The notes beneath the pieces are model-generated. The model did no database searches. It had not been told where the DNA came from and was given only the letters and a program-made list of their open reading frames with translations. Positions 38,971-48,512 of a stretch of 64,000 bases of DNA are shown here, piece after piece. How positions within the stretch are numbered: the stretch's first letter is position 1; every line of letters begins with the position of its first letter. The position numbers and the translations under genes were made by a program. Source of the stretch: Pseudohongiella sp. (lineage in GTDB: Bacteria; Pseudomonadota; Gammaproteobacteria; Pseudomonadales; Pseudohongiellaceae); contig JAUSCD010000031.1 in the NCBI GenBank assembly GCA_030651695.1, positions 186,001-250,000 on the forward strand, given 5' to 3'.

Positions 38971-40638
38971 ATGTTAAAAAAGCTTGTACGCATGCTTTTT
39001 GGCAAATCAGGACAATCCACTACCGACACCGGTAAGACTGACGCCCGAAAGAAAACCGGCAAAGATGCGGCTGATTCATCGCGCACCCGTAACGCCGGTC
39101 CAGGCAAGTCCTCCGAGACGCGGGCCCGCAAACCGCGCTCAAGCCACGACACTGCAGGCGCTGGCACCGGTACCAGCAAACGCAGCAATAACACCGCAGA
39201 TAACAAAACTGCCAACCGTCACAGTTCGGGAGGGCTGCCACCTGCCCTGCGCAAGCTCGATCTGCGTGATGTCGACGTTGTCGCCCGCGAAGACCACAAT
39301 ATTTCGCGCAGGGATATCTCTCCAAACGCGCTGAAGGTGCTTTACCGGTTGAATGATGCTGGTTTCCAGGCTTTTCTGGTGGGCGGCGGTGTGCGCGACC
39401 TCTTACTGGGCGGTCATCCCAAGGATTTTGATATCTCTACCGATGCCACGCCGGAGCAGGTACGGGAAGTGTTCCGCAACTCGCGTATCATCGGTCGCCG
39501 CTTTAAAATCGCCCATGTGCGTTTTGGCCAGGAAATTATCGAGGTCACTACCTTCCGTGCACACCACGAAATCGAAACTGAGGTAGAAGAAGGCGAATCG
39601 CGCAAGCATATCCGTGATCTCGACTCGGCCCACTCCAGCACCGGCATGATCCTGCGCGACAATGTTTATGGCAGCATCAACGAAGATGCCCTGCGCAGGG
39701 ATTTCACAGTCAATGCGCTGTATTACACGACTAACGGTTTCTGGCTGCTGGACTTTGTGGACGGCCTGCCTGACATCAAAAACAAGCTGATTCGCATGAT
39801 CGGCGATCCCGAGCAGCGTTACCGCGAAGATCCGGTACGTATCCTGCGCGCCATCCGCCTGGCCGCAAAACTGGACTTCAAAATCCATAAGGATACTGAA
39901 ACCCCCATCGCCAAACTGGCAACACTGCTGGAGTCCATCTCCTCCGCGCGCCTGTTCGATGAAACCGTCAAACTCTTTACCGGAGGCAGCGCTGAAGCGA
40001 CGTTTGAGCTGTTGCGTCGTTACAAGGTGGCGGACTACCTGTTTAAACCCACCCTGCGCTGCCTTGGCGACAATAACTCCAATGACAGCCGCCTTGTATT
40101 GCTTGCCCTGCAAAACACTGACAAGCGCCTCGCAGACGGCAAATCGGTTACCCCTGCTTTCCTGTATGCCGCGCTCTTGTGGCCGCCGATGCAGGCCTTG
40201 CTGAGAGAAGAATTCGGCGATCGCCCTGCTCCGCTTGCAGCCATGCAGGACGCTGCCACCGACGTCATTGTGGAGCAATTGCGATTTACTGCGATTCCCA
40301 AACGTTTTACTGCTGTTATGCGTGAAATCTGGGAACTTCAGTGGCGGATGCAACCTCAAAGCCGGAAGCAGGTCGAAAGTGTGATTGCGCACCCGCGTTT
40401 CCGGGCAGCATACGATTTCCTGTTATTGCGGGAAGAGTCTGGCGAACAGCTGAATAATGCCGGCGACTGGTGGACCAGATTCCAGCTGGCCGATCGCGGA
40501 GAGCAGGAAGTAATGATTGAAGGCCTTCAGGCGGTCAAAGCCCCACGCAAACGCCGTCGCAAACCCAATAAATCGTCCGCCGCATCCAAACAGGCAGACC
40601 AGCCACAAGCACAAAAAACGGAGCCGGCCGGTGACTGA
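38971..40638 (+). CDS. pcnB: Poly(A) polymerase I (PcnB)
   Basis: The 555-residue protein has the class II nucleotidyltransferase core with LVGGGVRDLLLGGHPKDFDIST near residue 130, FRNSRIIGRRFKIAHV and RRDFTVNALYY, which separate it from tRNA CCA-adding enzymes together with the basic tail (KRRRKPNK). The first 90 residues are a Ser/Thr/Lys-rich disordered extension longer than in E. coli. PcnB adds poly(A) tails that speed RNA decay. It overlaps the start of the next gene by eight bases. Confidence 0.95.
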   Translation: MLKKLVRMLFGKSGQSTTDTGKTDARKKTGKDAADSSRTRNAGPGKSSETRARKPRSSHDTAGAGTGTSKRSNNTADNKTANRHSSGGLPPALRKLDLRDVDVVAREDHNISRRDISPNALKVLYRLNDAGFQAFLVGGGVRDLLLGGHPKDFDISTDATPEQVREVFRNSRIIGRRFKIAHVRFGQEIIEVTTFRAHHEIETEVEEGESRKHIRDLDSAHSSTGMILRDNVYGSINEDALRRDFTVNALYYTTNGFWLLDFVDGLPDIKNKLIRMIGDPEQRYREDPVRILRAIRLAAKLDFKIHKDTETPIAKLATLLESISSARLFDETVKLFTGGSAEATFELLRRYKVADYLFKPTLRCLGDNNSNDSRLVLLALQNTDKRLADGKSVTPAFLYAALLWPPMQALLREEFGDRPAPLAAMQDAATDVIVEQLRFTAIPKRFTAVMREIWELQWRMQPQSRKQVESVIAHPRFRAAYDFLLLREESGEQLNNAGDWWTRFQLADRGEQEVMIEGLQAVKAPRKRRRKPNKSSAASKQADQPQAQKTEPAGD

Positions 40639-41281
40639 TACCCTGCCACGATATATCGCTGTAGAGGGGCCCATAGGTGTGGGCAAAACCAGTCTGGCCA
40701 AACGCCTTGCGCAGACCTTCAACTACGATATCGTGCTGGAAAAACCGGAAGAAAACCCTTTTCTCGAGCGCTTCTACCGCAATCCAAGACAATATGCGCT
40801 GTCAACCCAGCTGTTTTTCCTGTTTCAGCGCGCCCAGCAGCTGCAGGATCTGAAACAGGATGACCTGTTTGAACCGGTACGTGTAGCTGACTTTCTGATC
40901 GACAAAGATCGTTTGTTTGCGCGCCAGAACCTGGATCCGGATGAGTTTGTACTCTATGAGAACGTCTATCAGCATCTGACATTGAATGCACCGGTGCCCG
41001 ACCTGGTAATTTATCTGCAGGCCCCCACACATGTGCTGCTAAGCCGCATTCAAAAGCGCGGCATCCCGTCCGAGCAAGCCATTGAGGCAGACTATCTGGA
41101 CAAATTAAACGACTCCTATACGTCGTTTTTCCACTACTACGACGGCTCGCCGTTGCTGATCGTCAACAGTACCGATCTGGATCTGGTTGGTAATAACGAC
41201 GACTATCAGCAGTTGGTCAACCGCATCATGCAATCACCACAGGGCGTGCACTACTTCAATCCCAAACCCGCCTTGTTGTGA
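40631..41281 (+). CDS. Deoxynucleoside kinase family protein
   Basis: The 216-residue protein starts at a GTG overlapping the pcnB stop. It has a P-loop VEGPIGVGKTSLAKRL at about 10-25, FLLDKDRLFA-like DFLIDKDRLFARQNL, and the DR-type segment PDLVIYLQAPTHVLLSRIQKRG. This is the dNK/dGK fold, phosphorylating deoxynucleosides. In Pseudomonas folK lies between pcnB and panB; here this kinase takes the place and folK is absent from the window. Confidence 0.9.
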   Translation: MTDTLPRYIAVEGPIGVGKTSLAKRLAQTFNYDIVLEKPEENPFLERFYRNPRQYALSTQLFFLFQRAQQLQDLKQDDLFEPVRVADFLIDKDRLFARQNLDPDEFVLYENVYQHLTLNAPVPDLVIYLQAPTHVLLSRIQKRGIPSEQAIEADYLDKLNDSYTSFFHYYDGSPLLIVNSTDLDLVGNNDDYQQLVNRIMQSPQGVHYFNPKPALL

Positions 41282-41330
41282 GCCTTTGCGCGGGCTAAGC
41301 TGAGCCGGCAACTGATCAGGAGGAAGTCTC

Positions 41331-42143
41331 ATGAGTACACAAACCGCTCGCCAGCACATCACCCTCAGCACACTGAACAAGATTCGTGCGGCCGGACAAA
41401 AATTTGCCTGCCTGACGGCGTATGACGCCTGTTTTACCAGCCTGATGAACGAGGCCAGTGTAGAGGTGATTCTGGTCGGTGATTCGTTAGGCATGGTGCT
41501 GCAGGGACATGACAGTACATTACCTGTCACCATGGCAGACATGGTTTATCACACTCAATGTGTGAAGCGTGCCAATAGCAGTTCATTTATCATGACTGAT
41601 ATGCCCTTTATGAGTTACTCCACCGACAAGGACGCGCTTGAGAACGCAGCCGCCTTAATGCGCGCCGGCGCCGGGATGGTAAAACTTGAAGGCGGCGCAT
41701 GGCTGGAAAGCTCCACACGTCTGTTGGCAGAACGTGGTATTCCTGTCTGCGTCCACATGGGTCTGACTCCTCAATCCATCAACCGTATTGGGGGTTATCT
41801 GGTTCAGGGCCGTGATCCGGTGCAGGCCGAGAATATGGTTAGAGAGGCTGTGCTGTTACAGGAAGCCGGCGCCAGCATACTGCTGCTGGAGTGTGTACCT
41901 ACCGCGCTGGCAACCCGTATTACTGAGACACTGAATATCCCGGTGATTGGCATTGGTGCCGGACCTCACACTACTGGTCAGGTCTTGGTGATGCACGACC
42001 TGCTGGGTATATCTCCCATCAAGCCCAAGTTCGTGAAAAACTTTCTTCCCGAATCCGACAACGGCATTGCCGGTGCCATCAAAGCGTATGCTGATGCAGT
42101 GAAAAACGGCAGCTTCCCCGCGCCGGAACATTGCTTCGACTGA
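41331..42143 (+). CDS. panB: 3-methyl-2-oxobutanoate hydroxymethyltransferase (PanB)
   Basis: The 270-residue protein has the PanB motifs: LTAYDACFTSLMNEASVEVILVGDSLGMV with the metal-binding aspartate, KLEGGAWLE, HMGLTPQSINRIGGY and VIGIGAGPHTTGQVLVMHDLLG. It makes ketopantoate from ketoisovalerate and methylene-tetrahydrofolate. A Shine-Dalgarno GGAGGA lies 9-14 bases before the ATG. panC follows by 12 bases. Confidence 0.97.
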   Translation: MSTQTARQHITLSTLNKIRAAGQKFACLTAYDACFTSLMNEASVEVILVGDSLGMVLQGHDSTLPVTMADMVYHTQCVKRANSSSFIMTDMPFMSYSTDKDALENAAALMRAGAGMVKLEGGAWLESSTRLLAERGIPVCVHMGLTPQSINRIGGYLVQGRDPVQAENMVREAVLLQEAGASILLLECVPTALATRITETLNIPVIGIGAGPHTTGQVLVMHDLLGISPIKPKFVKNFLPESDNGIAGAIKAYADAVKNGSFPAPEHCFD

Positions 42144-42155
42144 GCGGGCCTACTT

Positions 42156-43004
42156 ATGAAAATCTGTCATCAGGTCAGTGAACTGCGTAAGCTCCTTGGC
42201 TGCTACCGACGCGACGGCAAAAGCATTGCGCTGGTGCCCACCATGGGTAATCTGCACAGCGGACATGTGCGTCTGGTAGAAAAAGCCGTTGGGCTTGCTG
42301 ACATTGTGGTCAGTTCAATTTTTGTGAACCCCATGCAGTTCGGGCGAAACGAAGATCTGGACAAATATCCGCGAACGCCGGATGCCGATATCGAAAAACT
42401 CACGGCAGCAGGATGCGGTGTGTTGTTTGCGCCACCTGCCAGCGAGATGTACCCGCTGGGTCTGGATGAACACACCGTGGTGTCTGTGCCTGCCATTTCT
42501 GATCGGCACTGCGGCGCCAGCCGCCCCGGGCACTTTGACGGCGTCGCCACCGTGGTCAGCAAACTGTTCAATATTGTGCAGCCGGATCACGCGGTATTCG
42601 GATTGAAGGACTACCAGCAGTTCAAGGTCATCAGCAAAATGAACGCGGACTTGTGTTTTGGTATCGAGCTCACGGGTGTAGCCACTGAGCGTGACGCCAA
42701 CGGACTTGCGCTAAGTTCACGCAATGGGTACCTGAGTGCCGAAGAAAAACAAACTGCGCTGACCATCATCCAGACCCTGCGCCAGACAGCGGAGTCCATC
42801 AGGAACGGTGAACGCAACTATACGGCTCTGGAGCAACAGGCCAAAACCTTGTTCGAGTCCAGACAAATGCGTCCGGATTACTTTACTGTTTGTCGGGCTG
42901 ACACGTTGGCACCAGCCGTGGCGGATGACAAAAATCTGGTAATTCTTACCGCCGCGTATGTTGGCACGACGCGATTGATCGATAATATTGAGGTCAATCT
43001 GTAA
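42156..43004 (+). CDS. panC: Pantoate-beta-alanine ligase (PanC)
   Basis: The 282-residue protein has the nucleotidylyl-transferase signature VPTMGNLHSGHVRLV with the HxGH-type motif, SSIFVNPMQFGRNEDLDKYPRT, and FGLKDYQQFKVI. It joins pantoate and beta-alanine with ATP. It is co-transcribed with panB. panD, needed for beta-alanine and next in Pseudomonas, is not here; acs follows after about 65 bases. Confidence 0.97.
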   Translation: MKICHQVSELRKLLGCYRRDGKSIALVPTMGNLHSGHVRLVEKAVGLADIVVSSIFVNPMQFGRNEDLDKYPRTPDADIEKLTAAGCGVLFAPPASEMYPLGLDEHTVVSVPAISDRHCGASRPGHFDGVATVVSKLFNIVQPDHAVFGLKDYQQFKVISKMNADLCFGIELTGVATERDANGLALSSRNGYLSAEEKQTALTIIQTLRQTAESIRNGERNYTALEQQAKTLFESRQMRPDYFTVCRADTLAPAVADDKNLVILTAAYVGTTRLIDNIEVNL

Positions 43005-43068
43005 CTCTGATCCCATTCGATAAAAAAACTGCAAGCGCAAAAACGCAGCAAGCAAAAAGGAGAGCAGC

Positions 43069-45006
43069 ATGTCGCAAGATAAAGTCTATCCAGCCAGCGG
43101 TTTCACCAGCAAGCACACCCTGATCGATCAGGCTGGCTACAAGCGCATGTATGAACACTCCATCACTGACCCGGAGTCGTTCTGGGGGGAACAGGCAAAC
43201 AACTATCTGGGTTTTTTCTCGCCTTTCAGCAAAGTTTACGAAGGTGACTTCAGCAAGGGTTCAGTGACCTGGTTCAAGGATGCCAAACTGAATGTCAGCT
43301 GGAACTGTATCGACCGCCATCTGCCTCTGCGCGCGGGACAAACCGCATTTATCTGGGAAGGCGACGACCCTGCTGACAGCAGACACATTACCTACGTCGA
43401 GTTATATACCGCGGTCTGTAAACTGGCTAACGTGCTCAAACAGCGCGGTGTAAAAAAAGGTGATCGGGTATGCATCTATATGCCGATGATCCCGGAAGCA
43501 GCATACGCCATGCTGGCCTGCACGCGTATTGGCGCCATTCACTCAGTGGTATTTGGTGGTTTTTCTCCCGACGCCATCCGCGATCGCATTCTGGACTCTG
43601 ACTGCCAGACTGTGATCACCGCTGACCAGGGTGTACGCGGCGGCAAATTGATTCCATTAAAAGCCAATGTTGATAAAGCACTGGCACATTGTCCGAATGT
43701 ACATACCGCTGTGGTCGTGCGTCATACCGGCAATGATATCGATTGGCATGAAGATCGTGACGTCTGGTATCACGACGCCGTAGCTGCCGCCAGCGCTGAT
43801 TGTGAACCTGAAGTGATGGACGCAGAAGACGCACTCTTTATTCTTTACACCTCAGGCTCCACCGGCAAACCCAAAGGGGTGTTGCACACAACTGCTGGTT
43901 ATCTGCTGCAGGCGGCGATGACCCACCGCTATGTTTTTGATTATCGTGAAGGCGAAGTATATTGGTGTACCGCTGATGTCGGCTGGGTCACAGGCCACAG
44001 CTATATTGTGTACGGGCCACTTTGCAATGGCGCCACCTCACTTATTTTTGAAGGCGTGCCAACCTATCCCGATGCATCACGCTTCTGGCAGGTGATAGAC
44101 AAACATAAGGTAAACATTTTCTATACAGCACCCACTGCGCTCAGAGCTTTAATGAGCCTGGGTGACGATCTGGTTAAAACCAGCTCGCGCGCCTCCATTC
44201 GTTTGCTGGGCACCGTGGGCGAACCCATCAATCCGGAAGCCTGGGAATGGTATTACCGGGTTGTTGGTGAGAACAGCCGGCCCATTGTCGACACCTGGTG
44301 GCAAACAGAAACTGGCTCCACCATGATCAGCCCGCTGGCGGGCCTTACTGATCTTAAGCCCGGCTCGGCATCACTGCCGTTTTTTGGTGTCAAACCTGCG
44401 CTGCTGGATTCCCACGGCAAACTCATAGAAGGCGCCGGCAAAGGCAATCTGGTGATCACCGGCAGCTGGCCCGCACAGATCCGTACGGTATTTGGTGATC
44501 ATCAGCGCTGTGTTGACACCTACTTCAAAACCTATCCGGGTTACTACTTTACCGGCGACAGCGCGCGGCGTGACAAGGATGGTTACTACTGGATCATCGG
44601 ACGTGTTGATGATGTCATCAACGTCTCCGGTCACCGCCTGGGCACTGCCGAACTGGAAAGCGCGCTGGTATTGCATCCCAAAGTGGCTGAGGCCGCCGTT
44701 GTGGGTTATCCCCATGACATCAAAGGCAACGCTGTATATGCCTATGTCACACTGATGGCTGGTGTTGCGGAGTCCGAAGAGCTGCGCAAAGAGCTGATCC
44801 AATTTGTTGCGGACGAGATTGGTGCCTTTGCCAAACCGGAAGTTGTCCAGTTTGCGCCGGGCCTGCCTAAAACACGTTCGGGAAAAATTATGCGCCGCAT
44901 TCTGCGTAAAATTGCCGCCAACGAAATTGAACATCTGGGCGATACCAGTACCCTCGCCGACCCGTCGGTGGTTGCACAGCTGATCGACAACAGGGTTAAT
45001 CGCTAG
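43069..45006 (+). CDS. acs: Acetyl-CoA synthetase (Acs)
   Basis: The 645-residue protein has the AMP-forming ligase motif [17 protein letters not shown] near residue 265, the acetate-pocket [25 protein letters not shown], and the C-terminal [12 protein letters not shown] containing the lysine that Pat acetylates in well-studied Acs. It activates acetate to acetyl-CoA. A GGAG ribosome-binding site precedes the ATG. The thiolase gene follows after 87 bases. With the symporter pair at 23407-25394 it suggests short-acid use. Confidence 0.96.
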   Translation: MSQDKVYPASGFTSKHTLIDQAGYKRMYEHSITDPESFWGEQANNYLGFFSPFSKVYEGDFSKGSVTWFKDAKLNVSWNCIDRHLPLRAGQTAFIWEGDDPADSRHITYVELYTAVCKLANVLKQRGVKKGDRVCIYMPMIPEAAYAMLACTRIGAIHSVVFGGFSPDAIRDRILDSDCQTVITADQGVRGGKLIPLKANVDKALAHCPNVHTAVVVRHTGNDIDWHEDRDVWYHDAVAAASADCEPEVMDAEDALFILYTSGSTGKPKGVLHTTAGYLLQAAMTHRYVFDYREGEVYWCTADVGWVTGHSYIVYGPLCNGATSLIFEGVPTYPDASRFWQVIDKHKVNIFYTAPTALRALMSLGDDLVKTSSRASIRLLGTVGEPINPEAWEWYYRVVGENSRPIVDTWWQTETGSTMISPLAGLTDLKPGSASLPFFGVKPALLDSHGKLIEGAGKGNLVITGSWPAQIRTVFGDHQRCVDTYFKTYPGYYFTGDSARRDKDGYYWIIGRVDDVINVSGHRLGTAELESALVLHPKVAEAAVVGYPHDIKGNAVYAYVTLMAGVAESEELRKELIQFVADEIGAFAKPEVVQFAPGLPKTRSGKIMRRILRKIAANEIEHLGDTSTLADPSVVAQLIDNRVNR

Positions 45007-45093
45007 ATATCTTTGGGTGTCTTGCAGTTAGCGAGGCGCCTGATCATGAACCTTGGGGTGAAGTATCTTCAGGTCAAACACATAGAGGTTTTT

Positions 45094-46272
45094 ATGCAAG
45101 AAGTTGTAATTGTAGCCGCAGGCCGCAGCGCCATTGGGACATTCCAGGGTGAGTTGTCAGGCGTACCTGCCACAGAACTTGGACGCCAGATTATTCGCGG
45201 GCTGCTTGAACGTAGTGGCATCAGATCCGTCGATGTTGACGAAGTGATTATGGGCCATGTGCTGACTGCAGGCTGTGGTCAGAATACCGCGCGTCAGGCC
45301 AGCATCAAAGCAGGATTGGGTTTCGAAACGCCTGCCATGACTATCAACAAAGTCTGCGGATCCGGCCTCAAGGCGGTCCATCTGGCCGCACAAGCCATTG
45401 TCGCTGGTGACGCTCGCATGATTGTAGCCGGTGGCATGGAAAACATGAGCCAGTCCGCGCACGTACTGCCAAATTCACGCGCCGGCCAGAAGATGGGTCA
45501 CTGGCAAGCCATAGACACAATGCTGCATGATGGCCTTTGGGACGCGTTCAATAACTATCATATGGGCATCACTGCCGAAAACCTGGCTGACAAATATCAG
45601 ATCAGCCGCGAAGATCAGGATGCCTTTGCCGCCTTGTCGCAACAAAAAGCGTTGGACGCTATTGAGTCCGGGCGCTTTGATAGCGAAATCATTCCGATTG
45701 AGATACCGCAGAAAAAAGGCGCCGTGACGCTTTTCCAAAAAGACCAGGGCCCTCGCCCCGGCACCAGCGCAGAAGGTCTGGCACGACTTCCTGCCGTCTT
45801 TAAACCGGGTGGATCGGTCACCGCAGGCAATGCTTCAGGCTTGAACGATGGCGCAGCTGCAGTTGTAGTCTGCAGCAAAGAGCATGCAGAAAAGCTCGGG
45901 CTCAAACCGCTTGTGATCATCAAAGCCTGGGCCACCTCAGGCGTTGACCCAGCCATCATGGGCATAGGCCCGGTATCTGCCACTCAACGTGTGTTGGCCA
46001 AAGCGGGCTGGACCTTGGGCGAAGTTGATCTGATTGAGGCCAACGAAGCTTTTGCAGCACAGTCACTGGCAGTAGCTAAAGAGCTGCAGTGGGATATGGA
46101 CAAGGTCAACGTCAATGGTGGTGCGATTGCGCTGGGTCACCCAATCGGCGCGTCTGGTTGTCGCGTTTTAGTAACACTGATTCACGAGATGATTCGTCGC
46201 GACGTCAAAAAAGGCATTGCGACGCTGTGTATCGGTGGCGGTCAGGGCGTTGCGATTGCAGTGGAGCGGTAA
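45094..46272 (+). CDS. atoB: Acetyl-CoA acetyltransferase (thiolase)
   Basis: Starting at ATG 45094 (AGAGG six bases upstream) the protein has 392 residues, the normal thiolase length; a start at 45013 would add 27 unrelated residues. The acyl-accepting cysteine is in [14 protein letters not shown] near residue 88, and [17 protein letters not shown] and [14 protein letters not shown] hold the other catalytic His and Cys. It resembles the biosynthetic acetoacetyl-CoA type. It ends 7 bases from the convergent SulP gene. Confidence 0.94.
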   Translation: MQEVVIVAAGRSAIGTFQGELSGVPATELGRQIIRGLLERSGIRSVDVDEVIMGHVLTAGCGQNTARQASIKAGLGFETPAMTINKVCGSGLKAVHLAAQAIVAGDARMIVAGGMENMSQSAHVLPNSRAGQKMGHWQAIDTMLHDGLWDAFNNYHMGITAENLADKYQISREDQDAFAALSQQKALDAIESGRFDSEIIPIEIPQKKGAVTLFQKDQGPRPGTSAEGLARLPAVFKPGGSVTAGNASGLNDGAAAVVVCSKEHAEKLGLKPLVIIKAWATSGVDPAIMGIGPVSATQRVLAKAGWTLGEVDLIEANEAFAAQSLAVAKELQWDMDKVNVNGGAIALGHPIGASGCRVLVTLIHEMIRRDVKKGIATLCIGGGQGVAIAVER

Positions 46273-46279
46273 ACCACCA

Positions 46280-48016
46280 TCAAGCCTGAGCCTGCACAAT
46301 ATCAGTCACGGCCTGGTGCTGGCTCAGGTATACCCGTCCGGTCAAGTCGTCGAGAAAATGACTGCGTTTCAAAGCGTCCATCACCGGACCCTTGATCTCG
46401 GACATATGCAGCTTGATGCCCAGATCACCCAGCCGGCTGTTGATGGCCTCCAGCGACTCCAGTGCACTGAGATCAATTTCATTGACAGCGCTGCACATCA
46501 GAATCACGTGTTTTAGCGCAGGGCGCTCAGCTATCTCTTTATAAACCAGATCTTCCAGAAAACGGGTATTGGCAAAATACAGACTTTCATCCACCCGCAG
46601 CGACAGAATGTGTTCATGTGTGATGACCTGATGACGAAGCACATTGCGGAAATGTTCTGTACCCGGCACCTCTCCAACGATTGCCACATGCGGACGTGAG
46701 CTTTTGTACAGATGCACAAAAATCGACACCAGAATTCCCGTAGCAACCCCGGCCTCCACGCCAACTGCCAACGTCACTACAATTGTGCTGACTACTGCCA
46801 GAAAATCAGCGCGCGAATACTGCCAGGCCTTTTTAACAATGCTGAAATCAACCAGTGACCACACGGCCACTATAATGGTTGCCGCCAGCGTGGCGCGTGG
46901 CAACCAGGCCAGATACGGCATCAGAAAAAACGTAGCCGCCGCAATCAACAAGGCGGCAAAAAACCCCGCAGCCGGCGTCGCAGCACCAGCATCAAAATTC
47001 ACCACCGAACGTGAAAAACCACCCGCTACCGGAAAACCACCGGCCAGCGATGCTGCAATATTGGAGCTGCCCAGACCAATCAGCTCCTGATCCGGATCAA
47101 TACGCTCACGCTTTTTGGCAGCCAGCCCTTGTGCGACGGACACCGACTCCACAAAACCCAGAATCGCAATCATCATGGCCGGCACGGCCAGGGACTGCCA
47201 CAAAGGCAATGAAAATGCGGGCAGGGTGAGTCCGGGCAATCCAGTCGGCACCGTTCCCACCAGTGTGACGCCCCTGTTGCCCAGATCCATCGACCAGGCA
47301 GCCACACCGCTGCCGAGCACAGCCACAATCGGGCTCAGCCTCGCCATCATGGTAGCTGCGCGCGCCGACAGTCCGGCCTTTTGCAATAAAGGCGCCAGTG
47401 CCTTGCGGGACCAGAACAGATAGATCAGTGTCAGTAATCCAACGATTATTGTTGGCCACTCAGGTGCATCAACCGTGGCAATCAAACCCAGACCCAGTGA
47501 GTGCAGCAGCTCAGGAAGATTATGTCCGCCGCCGCTGATACCCAACAGGGATGGCAGCTGTCCGAGCGCAATCAAAATACCGGACGCAGTAATAAAGCCG
47601 GCAATCACCGGGTGAGATAAAAAATTTGCCACAAATCCCAGTCGCAAAATCCCCATCAACACCAGAAACAGGCCAGACATCATGGCCAGAATCATCGCAG
47701 CTGAAATAATTTGTGAGGGGTCACTCAGCTCAAGACGGCTGATGGCCGCGGCCGTCATCAGGGAAATCACTGCTACTGGCCCTACTGACAACGCGCGGCT
47801 GGTGCCGAACAAGGTATAAGCCACCAGCGGTAGAATGCTGGCATAGAGACCCATCTCCGGCGGCAGCCCTGCCAGCATGGCGTAAGCCAGAGACTGCGGC
47901 ACCAGCATCACCATCACAATAATGGCGGCGAGAAAATCGTCTGCAAATTGACGCCCGTTGTACTGTGAGCCCCATACAAGGATGGGTACCCGGCGCTGTA
48001 AGCCTTTTAGCGTCAA
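46280..48016 (-). CDS. SulP-family anion (sulfate) permease with STAS domain
   Basis: The 578-residue protein has about 10-12 membrane segments (to about residue 420), with the SulP signature ALVPQSLAYAMLAGLPPEMGLYAS-like block near residue 38, and a C-terminal STAS domain (about 450-570, HVILMCSAVNEIDLSALESL). The start is a TTG at 48016: GGAG stands six bases upstream. The next gene upstream is the Cx5R enzyme, 17 bases away. Anion could be sulfate or bicarbonate; the sulfide-oxidation neighbours favour sulfate or sulfite. Confidence 0.92.
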   Translation of the reverse strand: MTLKGLQRRVPILVWGSQYNGRQFADDFLAAIIVMVMLVPQSLAYAMLAGLPPEMGLYASILPLVAYTLFGTSRALSVGPVAVISLMTAAAISRLELSDPSQIISAAMILAMMSGLFLVLMGILRLGFVANFLSHPVIAGFITASGILIALGQLPSLLGISGGGHNLPELLHSLGLGLIATVDAPEWPTIIVGLLTLIYLFWSRKALAPLLQKAGLSARAATMMARLSPIVAVLGSGVAAWSMDLGNRGVTLVGTVPTGLPGLTLPAFSLPLWQSLAVPAMMIAILGFVESVSVAQGLAAKKRERIDPDQELIGLGSSNIAASLAGGFPVAGGFSRSVVNFDAGAATPAAGFFAALLIAAATFFLMPYLAWLPRATLAATIIVAVWSLVDFSIVKKAWQYSRADFLAVVSTIVVTLAVGVEAGVATGILVSIFVHLYKSSRPHVAIVGEVPGTEHFRNVLRHQVITHEHILSLRVDESLYFANTRFLEDLVYKEIAERPALKHVILMCSAVNEIDLSALESLEAINSRLGDLGIKLHMSEIKGPVMDALKRSHFLDDLTGRVYLSQHQAVTDIVQAQA

Positions 48017-48033
48017 ACTATTCTCCGGAGAAA

Positions 48034-48459
48034 TTACTCTTGTTGGCTTAACCAGTGAGCGACACCGCTGAGATCATACCCCGCCGCTGCGCCCGCTTCG
48101 ACAATTGCTTCCGGTGCCAGACCCTTGATTCCGGAAGCCAGACCCCAGAGCTGGATGGAGCGTGTACCACTGCGACAGAACGCAAGAATGGGTTTGGGCA
48201 ACTCGTCCAGCGCGGCGCTCATGGAAGCGATGTCTTCCATAGTCAACTGACCGGATATTACCGGGATGTAGCTGAACTTGATGTCATGCTCTTGCGCTAT
48301 GGCTTCAATTTCGTAGCGCGGCGGTTGGCCGTAACTTTCGCCGTCCGGGCGGTTGCAGATGATAGATTTGAAACCGGCTGCAGCGAGTGTGTCGACGTCG
48401 TCAGCGGTAATTTGTTCGGCGACGGCGAAGTCGTCGGTTACCCATTTTGTTTGTGTCAT
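48034..48459 (-). CDS. TIGR01244-type Cx5R phosphatase/sulfurtransferase
   Basis: The 141-residue protein has the dual-specificity-phosphatase-like loop FCRSGTRSIQLW (Cx5R) near residue 85 and the conserved FKSIICNRPDGE segment. The family, found as the N-terminal part of Blh, is placed next to sulfide-oxidation genes and proposed to act on sulfur compounds or persulfides. The start at 48459 is chosen: longer frames would run into the sulfide:quinone oxidoreductase gene. It lies between that gene and the SulP permease. Confidence 0.88.
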   Translation of the reverse strand: MTQTKWVTDDFAVAEQITADDVDTLAAAGFKSIICNRPDGESYGQPPRYEIEAIAQEHDIKFSYIPVISGQLTMEDIASMSAALDELPKPILAFCRSGTRSIQLWGLASGIKGLAPEAIVEAGAAAGYDLSGVAHWLSQQE

Positions 48460-48512
48460 AAATCTTTCTCTTGGCTTTGGGGACGGAGCGCAGGTCTCCG
48501 TCCCGTCGTTGG

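Noticed and set aside
39403-40392. A 329-codon open frame opposite pcnB
   Set aside because: It is the antisense shadow of the conserved poly(A) polymerase frame; no motif or start site supports it.
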